From the NCBI GenBank assembly GCA_035523875.1, contig DATKPY010000037.1, positions 146,105 through 210,104 on the forward strand: 64,000 nucleotides of DNA. The letters are read 5' to 3'. Position 1 is the stretch's first letter. Each line of letters opens with the position of its first letter. The position numbers were made by a program, and so were the translations under genes. Source of the DNA: JASHUC01 sp035523875 (GTDB lineage Bacteria > Pseudomonadota > Gammaproteobacteria > Steroidobacterales > Steroidobacteraceae). A model generated the notes under the pieces. That model worked only from the letters and a program-made list of their open reading frames with translations. It ran no database searches and had not been told where the DNA came from. This document shows positions 51,426 through 59,576 of the stretch, in pieces.

Positions 51426-52154
51426 TCAGGGGGCGACGGTCTCGAGGGAGGTGGGCTGCGTCGAGTGCGTCACGCGTACCGCCAAGCGCGAGATGTAGTC
51501 GGCGAGCCCATCGAGCCCGCTCACCTCGAGCTGCGCGAGCGGCCGGGCGTGCGCGGCAGCCATGTTGGGCCTGCGCCCCTCGAGCGCGTCATGGAGCTGG
51601 CGCAGCAGGTACTGGTATTGCTGGCCCGCGACGCGCGGGATCATGCGCGCATTGCTGCCGGCGCCGCCCGGACCATGACAGCGCGCGCAGCGCGCTCCAT
51701 AGAGCCGCTCGCCCAAGCGCACGAACTGCCCGTCTCCGACCGAGGTGATCGCCGGCCGGCGCATGTTCGCTACGTAAGCGGAGACATCCGCCACGTCCTG
51801 AGCGGTTGCGAGTCCGTGGCGTCCCGCGACCGCCTGCATGCGGATGTCCCAGCGCCGGTCGCTGCGGAAGTCGACGAGCTGCTTGCGGATCACGCGTACC
51901 AGTTGCCCGGCGATCGCCGGAACCGTTCCATCGACGGTGCCCACGCCCTGGCGGCCGTGGCAGTCCGCGCACACCGCATAGAGCGCGCGGCCACGCGCGG
52001 GGTTCGGCACCTTGCGCTCGATCTGACCGAGATCGAGCGGTGGAGCGGGACTCGCCGAGCTGCCGCCGGCTGCGGCGCCGGCGAGCGCGGCGGCGGCATG
52101 CCGTGCGGCGCCCGCCAGAGCGAGCACTGCGCAGAGCACGAGCTTGCCCGTCAT
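51426..52154 (-). CDS. Dihaem cytochrome c (cytochrome c4-like)
   Basis: 242 residues. Signal peptide about 1-25. Two class-I cytochrome domains each with one haem motif, CADCH (Cys62, Cys65, His66) and CARCH (Cys156, Cys159, His160), and Met ligands expected in DIRMQAV and RPNMAAAHA. The c4 layout suits a periplasmic electron carrier between the PQQ dehydrogenases of this region and a terminal oxidase; that link is inferred. The start at 52154 was chosen because the signal peptide begins there (TGKLVLCAVLALAG). It leads the minus-strand pair with the amidohydrolase. Confidence 0.87.
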   Translation of the reverse strand: MTGKLVLCAVLALAGAARHAAAALAGAAAGGSSASPAPPLDLGQIERKVPNPARGRALYAVCADCHGRQGVGTVDGTVPAIAGQLVRVIRKQLVDFRSDRRWDIRMQAVAGRHGLATAQDVADVSAYVANMRRPAITSVGDGQFVRLGERLYGARCARCHGPGGAGSNARMIPRVAGQQYQYLLRQLHDALEGRRPNMAAAHARPLAQLEVSGLDGLADYISRLAVRVTHSTQPTSLETVAP

Positions 52155-52254
52155 CGCGTCCGTTCTTCTGTGAGCGTTGCGTCCTGGTCCGATCATGGAG
52201 CCCTCTCGTGCCGCCCGACCCTACCGTGCCGAGGCCCGAAGTTGCATCGGTAGT

Positions 52255-53610
52255 TCACGCAGCGAGCCAGTAGTACACCGGTGCCGTCACCAGGAGCCCC
52301 ACGATCCAGGAGATGTCCGCATCGTGCAGGCGGTGTGCGATCAGGCCCGTGAACAGCGGCGTGGACATGAACGGGATCTGCACCAGGATGCCGAGCAGGT
52401 AGCTGCCGACGGCCGCGCGATTGACGCGGCCGTAGATGCCTCCGTCGGCCTGCAGGAACGAGTCCACGTCGTAGCGGCCGCGGCGCACCAGGTAGAAATC
52501 GACGAGATTGACCGCCGTCCACGGCACGAGCACGTAGAGCAGCAGCAGGATGAAGCTCGTGTAGTTCACGAGGAAGGAGTTGCGGCCCCACACTGCGAGC
52601 GCGACCGCGGCCGCGAGCAGCACTGTCGAGACGACCGCGCGCGCCGCCGCGCGCGGCGACCAGCGTGGCGTGAGCGTCTGGCCGAAGGTGAGCGTGGAGA
52701 GCGCGCCGCAGTAGAGATTCATCGCGTTGGTCGCGACCATGGCCACCGAGAACACCACGAGCACGACGGGTCCCAACCGGCCGCTGAGCGCGGCGAGCCC
52801 GCCGATCACATCATCGCCCTTCACGCACACCCCGACCACGGCCCCGAGCACCATCGGCAGGACCGACCCGAGCGAGCAGCCCCAGTAAGTCGCCCAGAAA
52901 GCGGGCCGAACGCCCGTCGCGGCGGGCATGTAGCGCGTGTAGTCGGAGACGTAGGGCGCATAGGCGATCTGCCAGAGCGCCCCGACCGAGGCGGTGCCGA
53001 GGAGACCCGCTGCGCTCGAGGTGCCGGTCGTCCAGAACCCCACGGGCAGTCCGTGAACGAGCGCGATCCACGCGAAGTCGAGCGCGAGCACCACACCGGA
53101 CACAAAGGTCATCACGCGCGCGTAGGCGTGGATCAAGTCGTACCCGAGGATTGCCACCACGGCGCTCAAGACCGCCATGAGGACGATTCCCTCAACCGCG
53201 TCGAACCGCGGCGCGACCGTCGCGAGCGCCTCACCGCCGAGCACCAGATTCGAGGCGAAGAAGCCCACGTACATGACGATGACGAGCCCCACCACGAGGA
53301 GCGCCCCGTGGGAGCCGAATTGTCCGCGCGTTTGCACCATCTGCGGCACGCCGAGCAGCGGACCCTGCGCCGCGTGCAGTGCCATGAAGACTGCGCCCAC
53401 CAGATTGCCGGCGGTGAGTGCGGCGACCGCGCCCAGGAAGGGCAGGTGGAACACCGTCACCCCGAGCGCGCCGGTGACGATCGTGAGCAGCATGATGTTG
53501 GAGCCGAACCAGACGGTGAAGAGGTCGAGGCCCCGGCCGTGACGCTCCTCGTGCGCGATCGGCTGGATCGTCTTCACCTCCAGGCGCAGGGCCGCCGCGC
53601 GCGACTTCAC
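52255..53610 (-). CDS. NCS1-family nucleobase/cytosine-type permease
   Basis: 451 residues, about twelve helices, with the NCS1 (cytosine/purine/hydantoin/allantoin) pattern: an N-terminal DLFTVWFGSNIMLLTIVTG, GPLLGVPQMVQTRGQFG in helix 3, and APYVSDYTRYMP in the centre. The GTG at 53610 overlaps the MarR-gene stop (GTGA). NCS1 members use protons or sodium to bring in heterocyclic nitrogen compounds; the substrate is not fixed by the sequence. Coupling to a MarR-type gene and closeness to amidase-type hydrolases supports uptake of such a compound for breakdown. Confidence 0.88.
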   Translation of the reverse strand: MKSRAAALRLEVKTIQPIAHEERHGRGLDLFTVWFGSNIMLLTIVTGALGVTVFHLPFLGAVAALTAGNLVGAVFMALHAAQGPLLGVPQMVQTRGQFGSHGALLVVGLVIVMYVGFFASNLVLGGEALATVAPRFDAVEGIVLMAVLSAVVAILGYDLIHAYARVMTFVSGVVLALDFAWIALVHGLPVGFWTTGTSSAAGLLGTASVGALWQIAYAPYVSDYTRYMPAATGVRPAFWATYWGCSLGSVLPMVLGAVVGVCVKGDDVIGGLAALSGRLGPVVLVVFSVAMVATNAMNLYCGALSTLTFGQTLTPRWSPRAAARAVVSTVLLAAAVALAVWGRNSFLVNYTSFILLLLYVLVPWTAVNLVDFYLVRRGRYDVDSFLQADGGIYGRVNRAAVGSYLLGILVQIPFMSTPLFTGLIAHRLHDADISWIVGLLVTAPVYYWLAA

Positions 53611-54038
53611 GTGCCGGCCCGGCGCGGCCTCTCGGGGCCGTAGACGCTCGCGAAGGCCTCGCTCGCCCGGTCGATCACCTGGGTGAAGCGCTCGCGCAGC
53701 GCCGGCGCCATTCGCAGCAGACGCGAGCGCCCGTCGGCGGGATTGTCCACTTCCTCGAGATAGCCCTCGGCGATCGCCTTGGAGACGTACTTCATCGCCG
53801 TCTGCGGTCCGACACCCTTCACGAGCGCGTAGGCGTCGGTCTTGGCGATCGGGGTGCCCTGACGCAGCCACAGCTCGGTGAACAGCCGCGAGAAGTACAC
53901 ATCGCCCAAGCCGGCGCCGTGAAACGCGACGACCCAGGCCTCGTCGAGCTCCCGCAGCGCGACGAGGAAGCGGATGCGCAGCTCCCGCCGCGCGCGATCG
54001 CTCACGCGCGCGGGCAAGTCGGCATCTCCGGGCTCCAT
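53607..54038 (-). CDS. MarR-family transcriptional regulator
   Basis: 143 residues with a winged-helix core: FTELWLRQGTPIAKTDAYAL, recognition region GVGPQTAMKYVSKAIAEGYLEE and wing NPADGRSRLLRMA, then a long C-terminal dimer helix. The order and the DGR-R wing are those of MarR regulators, which usually repress a divergent operon and their own gene until a small phenolic or similar ligand binds. It is divergent from a desaturase operon, with an AT-rich repeat block between the two genes, and translationally coupled to the NCS1 permease gene. Confidence 0.85.
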   Translation of the reverse strand: MEPGDADLPARVSDRARRELRIRFLVALRELDEAWVVAFHGAGLGDVYFSRLFTELWLRQGTPIAKTDAYALVKGVGPQTAMKYVSKAIAEGYLEEVDNPADGRSRLLRMAPALRERFTQVIDRASEAFASVYGPERPRRAGT

Positions 54039-54044
54039 CCGCCA

Positions 54045-54090
54045 ATCATAGAAAAATACCTGTAAAAATGTACGTAAAAATATATATTGG
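54045..54090. promoter_or_regulatory. AT-rich repeat block between MarR and desaturase genes, likely operator/promoter
   Basis: In a window of very high GC this gap is strongly AT-rich. AAAAAT occurs at 54052, 54064 and 54076, exactly 12 bases apart, followed by TATATATT. It sits between the divergent starts at 54038 and 54095 and is the natural site for the MarR-type protein and for both promoters. Operator function is inferred. Confidence 0.6.
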
Positions 54091-54094
54091 TGGC

Positions 54095-55123
54095 ATGGAC
54101 GCCATGCCCTCGGCGCGCATCGAGCTCTTCCGCGACTCCCGTGCCGCCCTCGCCAACACGCTCGCGCTCGGCGCGGCGAGCCTGGGCTGGCTCGGCTCCT
54201 TCGCGCTCATGAGCGCGCGCTCGGTGCCGCTCGATGGGGTGGGCGTGCTCCTCTGCGCGCAGTCGATGGTGCTCGCAGCCTATCTCATCCACGAGGCAGC
54301 CCACCAGACGCTCTTCGCCACCCGAGCCGCCAACGCGTGTGCCGGGGAGGCCATGAGCTTCATCGCCGGGTCCTCCTATGCCTCGTTCGAGCGGATCCGC
54401 CACATGCACATCCGCCACCACTTGGACCGGGCGGACCTCGCCTGCTTCGACTTCAAGGCGTTGCTCGAGCGTCGCGCGCGGCTCCGCGCGCTCATCCAGG
54501 CGCTCGAGTGGGCATACCTGCCGGCGCTCGAGATCCTGATGCACCTGCAGGTAGTGTGGCGGCCGTTTCTCCTGCGGGCGCAGCGCCGCTACTTGCCGCG
54601 CGCCGCGGCGATGCTCGCCGTACGCTCGGCGTTGCTCGTGCTGCTCGGGCTGTGGTCGCTCAAGGCGCTGCTGCTCTATGCGCTCGCGGCGCTGATCGAG
54701 CTGCACGTGCTCAACTTCTTCGACGCCTTCCACCACAGCTTCGAGCAGTACTTCGTGGCACCGCAGGAGCCGGTGCCGATGGCAGGCCGCGACCGGCGCT
54801 ACGAGCAGCGCCACACCTACACCAACCTCATCTCGCGGCGCCATCCGTGGCTCAACCTCCTGGTGCTCAATTTCGGCTATCACAATGCTCATCATGAGCG
54901 CCCCTCGCTTCCCTGGTTCCGCCTGCCCGCCCTGCACCGCGAGCTCTACGGGGAGTCTCACGGCGGTGTGCTCACGCTGAGCGAGCTGCTGCGCACCTGG
55001 CACCGCAATCGCGTGCGCCGCGTGTGCTCCGCGGATTACGGCATTCCGGCCGACGGGCGCGCTGCCACGCGCGCCGACGGTTTCGTGGGCGCGCACGGCG
55101 TTTCCTTCCTCACGGTCGTCTGA
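54095..55123 (+). CDS. Membrane fatty-acid-desaturase-type diiron enzyme (first copy)
   Basis: 342 residues with four or more membrane helices and the three histidine boxes of the membrane desaturase/hydroxylase family: HEAAHQ (66-71), HIRHH (105-109) and HNAHH (about 262), plus an extra FHHSFEQYF segment. These enzymes use two irons and O2 to desaturate or hydroxylate alkyl chains or rings. The C-terminus GVSFLTVV is nearly identical to that of a second copy at 57.4-58.5 kb. ATG 54095 is used; 54104 and 54068 are possible. It heads a plus-strand operon with SDR and deacetylase genes. Confidence 0.85.
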   Translation: MDAMPSARIELFRDSRAALANTLALGAASLGWLGSFALMSARSVPLDGVGVLLCAQSMVLAAYLIHEAAHQTLFATRAANACAGEAMSFIAGSSYASFERIRHMHIRHHLDRADLACFDFKALLERRARLRALIQALEWAYLPALEILMHLQVVWRPFLLRAQRRYLPRAAAMLAVRSALLVLLGLWSLKALLLYALAALIELHVLNFFDAFHHSFEQYFVAPQEPVPMAGRDRRYEQRHTYTNLISRRHPWLNLLVLNFGYHNAHHERPSLPWFRLPALHRELYGESHGGVLTLSELLRTWHRNRVRRVCSADYGIPADGRAATRADGFVGAHGVSFLTVV

Positions 55124-55142
55124 GGCGGCGAGCCGCACACCG

Positions 55143-55901
55143 ATGGGAGGCATGCAGGAGGCGGTGGTCACCGGTTCCGCGGGCGGCATCGGCAGCGCCA
55201 TCGTCCGCGAGCTCATCGGGCAGGGCAAGCGCGTGCACGGACTCGATCGCGACGCTGCCCGCCAAGCGCAGCTCGCCGCGGAGCTTGCGCACACAGGCAG
55301 ATTCCGCCCCTACACCGTGGATCTCGCGCGCGCGAGCGAGCGCGAGCGGGTGCTCGCCGAGCTCGCGCAGCACTTGGCCGGGCGCTGCGACGCGCTCGTC
55401 AACAACGCGGGCCTGTGCCGCGTGCGCGCATTCGAGGCGAGCGACGGCGAGCTGCTCGATGAGCTGCTCGCCGTCAACGTACACGCGCCGTTTCACCTCA
55501 CACGGGGGCTCTTGCCGCTCCTTCAGGCGAGCGGCGGCGCCGTGGTCATCAATATCGCCTCCGAGCTCGCACTCATCGGCCAGGCCGGCTACAGCGCCTA
55601 CACGGCGACCAAGGGAGCGCTGCTTGCCTGGAGCCGCGCGCTCGCGGTCGAGCTCGCTCCGCGCGGCGTGCGCGTGAACGCGCTCTGCCCCGGTCCGATC
55701 GATACGCCGATGCTTCAGGGGGAATTCGCGACGCTCGCCGATCCGCAGGCGGCGCGCCGCCGCGAGATCGAGTCGGTGCCACTGCGGCGGCTCGGTGCAC
55801 CCGCGGAGGTGGCCGCAGCCGTCGCGTTCCTCGCGAGCGACGCAGCGGCGTTCGTGAGCGGGGCGGCCTGGGTGCTCGACGGCGGCAAGACGGCCTGCTG
55901 A
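55143..55901 (+). CDS. Short-chain dehydrogenase/reductase (SDR)
   Basis: 252-residue classical SDR: NAD(P) loop TGSAGGIG (10-17), NNAG, catalytic Ser in IASELALIG, YTATKGA with Tyr-x3-Lys, and the CPGPIDTPM segment. An Asp after the second strand (GLDRD) suggests NAD(H) preference. It oxidises or reduces an alcohol/ketone. It lies 19 bases after the first desaturase gene and 1 base before the deacetylase-type gene, so it probably acts on the same compound as those two. Confidence 0.88.
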   Translation: MGGMQEAVVTGSAGGIGSAIVRELIGQGKRVHGLDRDAARQAQLAAELAHTGRFRPYTVDLARASERERVLAELAQHLAGRCDALVNNAGLCRVRAFEASDGELLDELLAVNVHAPFHLTRGLLPLLQASGGAVVINIASELALIGQAGYSAYTATKGALLAWSRALAVELAPRGVRVNALCPGPIDTPMLQGEFATLADPQAARRREIESVPLRRLGAPAEVAAAVAFLASDAAAFVSGAAWVLDGGKTAC

Positions 55902-55902
55902 G

Positions 55903-56775
55903 ATGATCGCAAACCCCGTGCCCTGGCCCGATGGCGCGCGTTGCGCCGTCTCCTTCACGCTCGACATGGATGCCGAGAGTCTCCTTCACCTCGCCCATCC
56001 AGAGCGGGCGCACGGCATGGTCTGCGCCGCCTCGATGTTGCGCTACGGTCCGGAAGTGGCCGTGCCGCGCATCCTGGAGACCTACCGGCACTACGCCATT
56101 CGCCAGACGTTCTTCATTCCCGGATGGTGTGCGGAGCGCTATCCGCGCGCCGTCGAGGCGATCGTGCGCGACGGACACGAGGTCGCCGCGCACGGCTACC
56201 TCCATGAGCATCCGAACGAGCTCTCGGACGAGGAGGAGAGGCGCTGCCTCGCTCAGAGTCTCGCCGCGATCCGCGCCGTGACCGCTGAGACCCCGGTCGG
56301 CTGGCGCGCGCCGCTCTACAACTTCTCGCATCGCTCCGCGGAGCTGCTCATCGAGTCCGGCATCGCCTACGATGCCTCGCTCATGGGAGATGATGTGCCC
56401 TACCTCATCGAGACGGCGCGCGGACCGCTGCTCGAGCTACCCTCGCACTGGGCCATGGACGACTGGCCGCCGTTCATGCACAGCGTCGAGCTCGATTTTC
56501 AGATGCCGATTCAATCCGCAGCGCGCGCCTGGGAGGTCTGGTGGGAGGAGTTCGAGGCGGCGTGGGAGTGCGGCGGACTGTGGATCCCGGTGTGGCATCC
56601 CTTTCTCTCCGGCCGGCTCGCGCGCTGGCGGCACACGCACCGGATGATCGGCCGGATGCTCGCGAAGGGCGGCGTCTGGTTCGCCCCGATGCGCGAGATC
56701 GCCACGCACGTCAAGCGCTGTCTCGCCCAGGGCACGTGGTCGGCGCGCGAGCGCCGGCCCCTCACGCGCGGCTGA
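55903..56775 (+). CDS. Polysaccharide-deacetylase-fold hydrolase (PuuE/HpPgdA-like)
   Basis: 290 residues with the NodB-fold motifs: acidic pair Asp21/Asp23 in FTLDMDAES, His97 and His101 in AAHGYLHEHP, and GWRAPLYNFS. Length and details such as FFIPGWCAERYP match the PuuE-like/HP0310-like branch rather than secreted chitin deacetylases, and there is no signal peptide. That branch contains cofactor-free allantoinase and other hydrolases of amide or imide bonds. It begins one base after the SDR stop and overlaps the convergent cysteine-hydrolase gene by 14 bases. Confidence 0.82.
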   Translation: MIANPVPWPDGARCAVSFTLDMDAESLLHLAHPERAHGMVCAASMLRYGPEVAVPRILETYRHYAIRQTFFIPGWCAERYPRAVEAIVRDGHEVAAHGYLHEHPNELSDEEERRCLAQSLAAIRAVTAETPVGWRAPLYNFSHRSAELLIESGIAYDASLMGDDVPYLIETARGPLLELPSHWAMDDWPPFMHSVELDFQMPIQSAARAWEVWWEEFEAAWECGGLWIPVWHPFLSGRLARWRHTHRMIGRMLAKGGVWFAPMREIATHVKRCLAQGTWSARERRPLTRG

Positions 56776-57436
56776 GCGTTCGAGGCATCGGCAGCCCCGA
56801 GTGCCTCGGGCGCCACTCAGTCACGATCTGCTCGCTCGTCACCACGCGCCCGAGGATTCCGCCTTCACCGGCGATGCATGCCAGCATGGCGGTGTGGACT
56901 GCGGGGTCGCCGGCGGCGCAGGCGTCCGCCACGGTCACGCAGTCGAAGCCGCGGTCGATCGCCTCGCGCAGCGTCGAGTGGACGCAGATGTCGGTCGTGA
57001 CGCCGGCGAGAACGAGGGAAGTGACGCCGGCGCTGCGCAGCAGGAGCTCGAGATCGGTCGCGTAGAAAGCGCCGAACCCCGGCTTGTCGATGACCGGCTC
57101 TCCCGGCAGCGGCGCGAGCTCCTCGATGATCTCGTGACCCGGCTCGCCGCGCACCAGCAGGCGTCCGAGCGGGCCCACGCTGCCGATCGGCGCGCCGGAG
57201 CGCTCGGCGCGGCGCCGCTTGAAATCCGTGAGGTCGGAGAGATCCGGGCGGTGGCCCTCGCGGGTGTGCACGATGCGCAAGCCCGTCGTGCGCGCGGCGG
57301 CGAGCAGACGCCGGACCGCAGGGATCGCCGCGCGGAGCGGTTCCACGTCGATGCCGCTGCGCGCGATGTAGCCGCGCGGATCGAGAAAGTCGCGCTGCAT
57401 GTCGATCACGAGCAGCGCCGCCGCGGCGGCGATCAC
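56762..57436 (-). CDS. Isochorismatase-fold cysteine hydrolase, biuret-hydrolase-like
   Basis: 224 residues from a GTG with GAGGGG before it. Catalytic triad Asp12 (VIDMQRDFL), Lys118 (DKPGFGAFY) and Cys151 (TTDICVHST). The middle part (HTREGHRPDLSD, GRLLVRGEPGHEIIEEL) closely matches my recollection of biuret and triuret hydrolases (BiuH/TrtA) and RutB-like enzymes, so a carbamoyl amide bond is a good guess for the substrate; this needs a database search. It starts ten bases after the second desaturase gene in the same direction and is last of the operon led by the substrate-binding protein. Confidence 0.85.
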   Translation of the reverse strand: MIAAAAALLVIDMQRDFLDPRGYIARSGIDVEPLRAAIPAVRRLLAAARTTGLRIVHTREGHRPDLSDLTDFKRRRAERSGAPIGSVGPLGRLLVRGEPGHEIIEELAPLPGEPVIDKPGFGAFYATDLELLLRSAGVTSLVLAGVTTDICVHSTLREAIDRGFDCVTVADACAAGDPAVHTAMLACIAGEGGILGRVVTSEQIVTEWRPRHSGLPMPRTLSRA

Positions 57437-57446
57437 GGAGCGCCCC

Positions 57447-58451
57447 TCACACCGCGGTGAGAAACGAGACGCCGACCGCGCCGATGAAGCCGCTCGCCCG
57501 CTCGCCGCTCGCGGCGACCGCACCGTAGTCCTGGGCGAGCACGCGCGCGACGCGGTGGCGGTGGAAGCTCGCGAGCAGCTGGCGGCAGGTGATCACCTGG
57601 CGCTCGGAGGGCTGGTAGAGCGAGCCGTGCAGCGCCGGCAGGCGATACCAGGGCTCGCCGGGGCGCACGTGGTGCGCATTGTGATAGGGAAAGTTGAGCA
57701 CCAGCAGGTTCAACTTGGGCCAGCGCGCCGAGACCAGATTGGAGAAGGTGTGCTCGTACTCGTAGCGCCGGTCGCGTCGCGGATCGACCGGAGCGGGTGC
57801 GAGCGAATGCGACGCGAACACCTCGTAGGTGTGCTGGAACGCATCCATGAACCGCAGCACGGTGAGGAAGAGGAGGAAGGCGAGCGCATAGAGGATGACG
57901 GCCTTCACGCTCACGAGCGCGAGCGCCGCGAGGAGCGCGATGCGCACCGCGAGCAGCGATACCACTCGGATGCGCTCGGCGCGCGTTCCGTGGCGGAACG
58001 GGGCGGCCACGATCATCACGCGCATCAGGAGCTCGACCGCCGGCACGTAGGCCCATTCGAGCGCGAGCACGGCGCCGCGCACCCAAGCAGGGGCGGCCCG
58101 CAGCGCCGCACGATAATCGAAGGTGACCACATCGAGACGATCGGCGTGGTGGCGCAGATGCTTCTTCTTCAGCCGCGCGTAGCTCGCGAGGCAGGCTCCG
58201 TTGATCCAGCTCATGAGCACGCCGAGCCGGTCGTTCGCAGCACCGGTCGCGAGTACTGCGTGATGCGCGCAGTCGTGCAGCAGATACGCCGAGCAAACGA
58301 GCGCGTGCGCCGTGATGAGCACGCCCGCCGCGTTCACGAGCCACTCGGGCCGGGTGAGCATCCACACGCCGAGCGCCCAGCCCGCAAGCGTGTAGCTCAC
58401 GATGAGCAGCTGCGGCCCCACGCCATCGGCGTAGCGGAACATCCGGCTCAC
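57447..58451 (-). CDS. Membrane fatty-acid-desaturase-type diiron enzyme (second copy)
   Basis: 334 residues, clearly paralogous to the enzyme at 54.1 kb. Histidine boxes HDCAHH (59-64), HLRHH (98-102) and HNAHH (about 255), and the shared features ALEWAY, NLLVLNF-YHNAHH and GVSFLTAV at the end. It overlaps the substrate-binding-protein gene by four bases and precedes the cysteine-hydrolase gene. Two such enzymes in two facing operons suggest two successive oxidations of one molecule. Confidence 0.85.
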   Translation of the reverse strand: MSRMFRYADGVGPQLLIVSYTLAGWALGVWMLTRPEWLVNAAGVLITAHALVCSAYLLHDCAHHAVLATGAANDRLGVLMSWINGACLASYARLKKKHLRHHADRLDVVTFDYRAALRAAPAWVRGAVLALEWAYVPAVELLMRVMIVAAPFRHGTRAERIRVVSLLAVRIALLAALALVSVKAVILYALAFLLFLTVLRFMDAFQHTYEVFASHSLAPAPVDPRRDRRYEYEHTFSNLVSARWPKLNLLVLNFPYHNAHHVRPGEPWYRLPALHGSLYQPSERQVITCRQLLASFHRHRVARVLAQDYGAVAASGERASGFIGAVGVSFLTAV

Positions 58452-59443
58452 CGCAACTCCCCTACGCTCGCCTGCATGATCTCGTTGACGAAGTGCGCAT
58501 CGAAGGTCTCATCGATCGGCGGAATACTCTCGATCTGGCCTTCCTTGATGAGGAGTGCCCCGATGATCTTCCCGCTTGCGAAGAAAGAGGGCAAGGCATC
58601 GGTGTTGCGGAAGACTTCCCCGAGCTCGGCGAGCGGCGGATTCTCGATGTTCGAGAGCTGCGCGCGAACCTCATCGGAGGATATTCCGAGCGTGCGCGCG
58701 ATGATCGCGGCCGCCTGTGCGGGCTGGGCCTGCATGAAGGCAAGCCCGTCCATCGTGCCGCGGATCAGCCCGAGCACCAGCGCCGGGTCGTGCGCGATGG
58801 TGCTCGCGCGCACGACGAGCACGTCGGTGATCATGCCGCGCGCATCGCGCGAGGAGAGCAGCACGTGATAGCGCTTGCCCCCGCCCAACTTGAGGATCGT
58901 CGCCACGTTCGGCTGGTAGGTCACCCCGGCGTCCACCGCGCCGGCTGCCATGATGCCCGCCACCCCTTCGGGCGTCGCGTTCACGGCCTGGATGTCGCGC
59001 TCGGAGAGGCCCGCCTTCTGCAGGGCGTAGCCGAGCAGGAAATCCGAAGGAGAAAGCGGCTGGAAGGCGACCTTGCGGCCCTGCAGATCCTTCACCGTGT
59101 GCACCGCTGCGCTCGCGAGAATCGCATCGCCCCCCACGGAGTAGTCGACCGGCATCACCACCTTCAGGCGCCAGCCGCGCGCATCGGCGATCAGCACCTG
59201 ATCGTAGGTGAGCGTCGTCGCATCGAGCTCCCCGCCCTCGAGCGCTCCGGACATGAGGGAGTTGTCGCTGAAAGTGACGAGCCGCACGTCCGGACCGTAG
59301 CGCCGGAAGTAGCCGTTCGCGGCCGCACAGTAGAGCGGCCCATACCCGATCCAGTTGACGACGCCGACGTTGACCTGCGGAGCGGCGCTCGCGAGCGCCG
59401 GAGCGGCGAGCAGCCAGAGCAGCAACGACGGACCACGCGCCAT
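58448..59443 (-). CDS. NMT1/THI5-like periplasmic substrate-binding protein (orphan)
   Basis: 331 residues. Signal peptide about 1-21 (LLLWLLAAPALASAA) then a type II binding-protein fold: VGVVNWIGYGPLYCAAANGYF, LDATTLTYDQVLIADARG, LQGRKVAFQPLSPSDFLLGYAL and AGVTYQPNVATI. This is the nitrate/sulfonate/pyrimidine-precursor branch. The partner permease and ATPase genes are not in the window. It leads a minus-strand operon with a desaturase and a cysteine hydrolase, so it may deliver their substrate. The region upstream holds an inverted repeat. Confidence 0.87.
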   Translation of the reverse strand: MARGPSLLLWLLAAPALASAAPQVNVGVVNWIGYGPLYCAAANGYFRRYGPDVRLVTFSDNSLMSGALEGGELDATTLTYDQVLIADARGWRLKVVMPVDYSVGGDAILASAAVHTVKDLQGRKVAFQPLSPSDFLLGYALQKAGLSERDIQAVNATPEGVAGIMAAGAVDAGVTYQPNVATILKLGGGKRYHVLLSSRDARGMITDVLVVRASTIAHDPALVLGLIRGTMDGLAFMQAQPAQAAAIIARTLGISSDEVRAQLSNIENPPLAELGEVFRNTDALPSFFASGKIIGALLIKEGQIESIPPIDETFDAHFVNEIMQASVGELR

Positions 59444-59522
59444 GAGTTACCCGAGTGTCGAACGGAAGTCCTTCGCGATCGACTATGCGGGGCGGCGCTC
59501 GGGCATTCAATCAGTTGCACGC

Positions 59523-59567
59523 ACATGGTGCAGAATTCCATCAATGGGGCAGCCCGTTGCACCATGT
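59523..59567. promoter_or_regulatory. Inverted repeat upstream of the substrate-binding-protein operon, candidate operator
   Basis: Arms ACATGGTGCA (59523-59532) and TGCACCATGT (59558-59567), 10 bp and fully complementary, 25 bases apart. A further TTGCAC lies at 59515-59520, so the half-site occurs three times within 53 bases. It sits 80-125 bases upstream of the start at 59443. The motif differs from the AT-rich MarR-gene block, so a second regulator may be involved. Confidence 0.45.
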
Positions 59568-59576
59568 CGGCACGCC

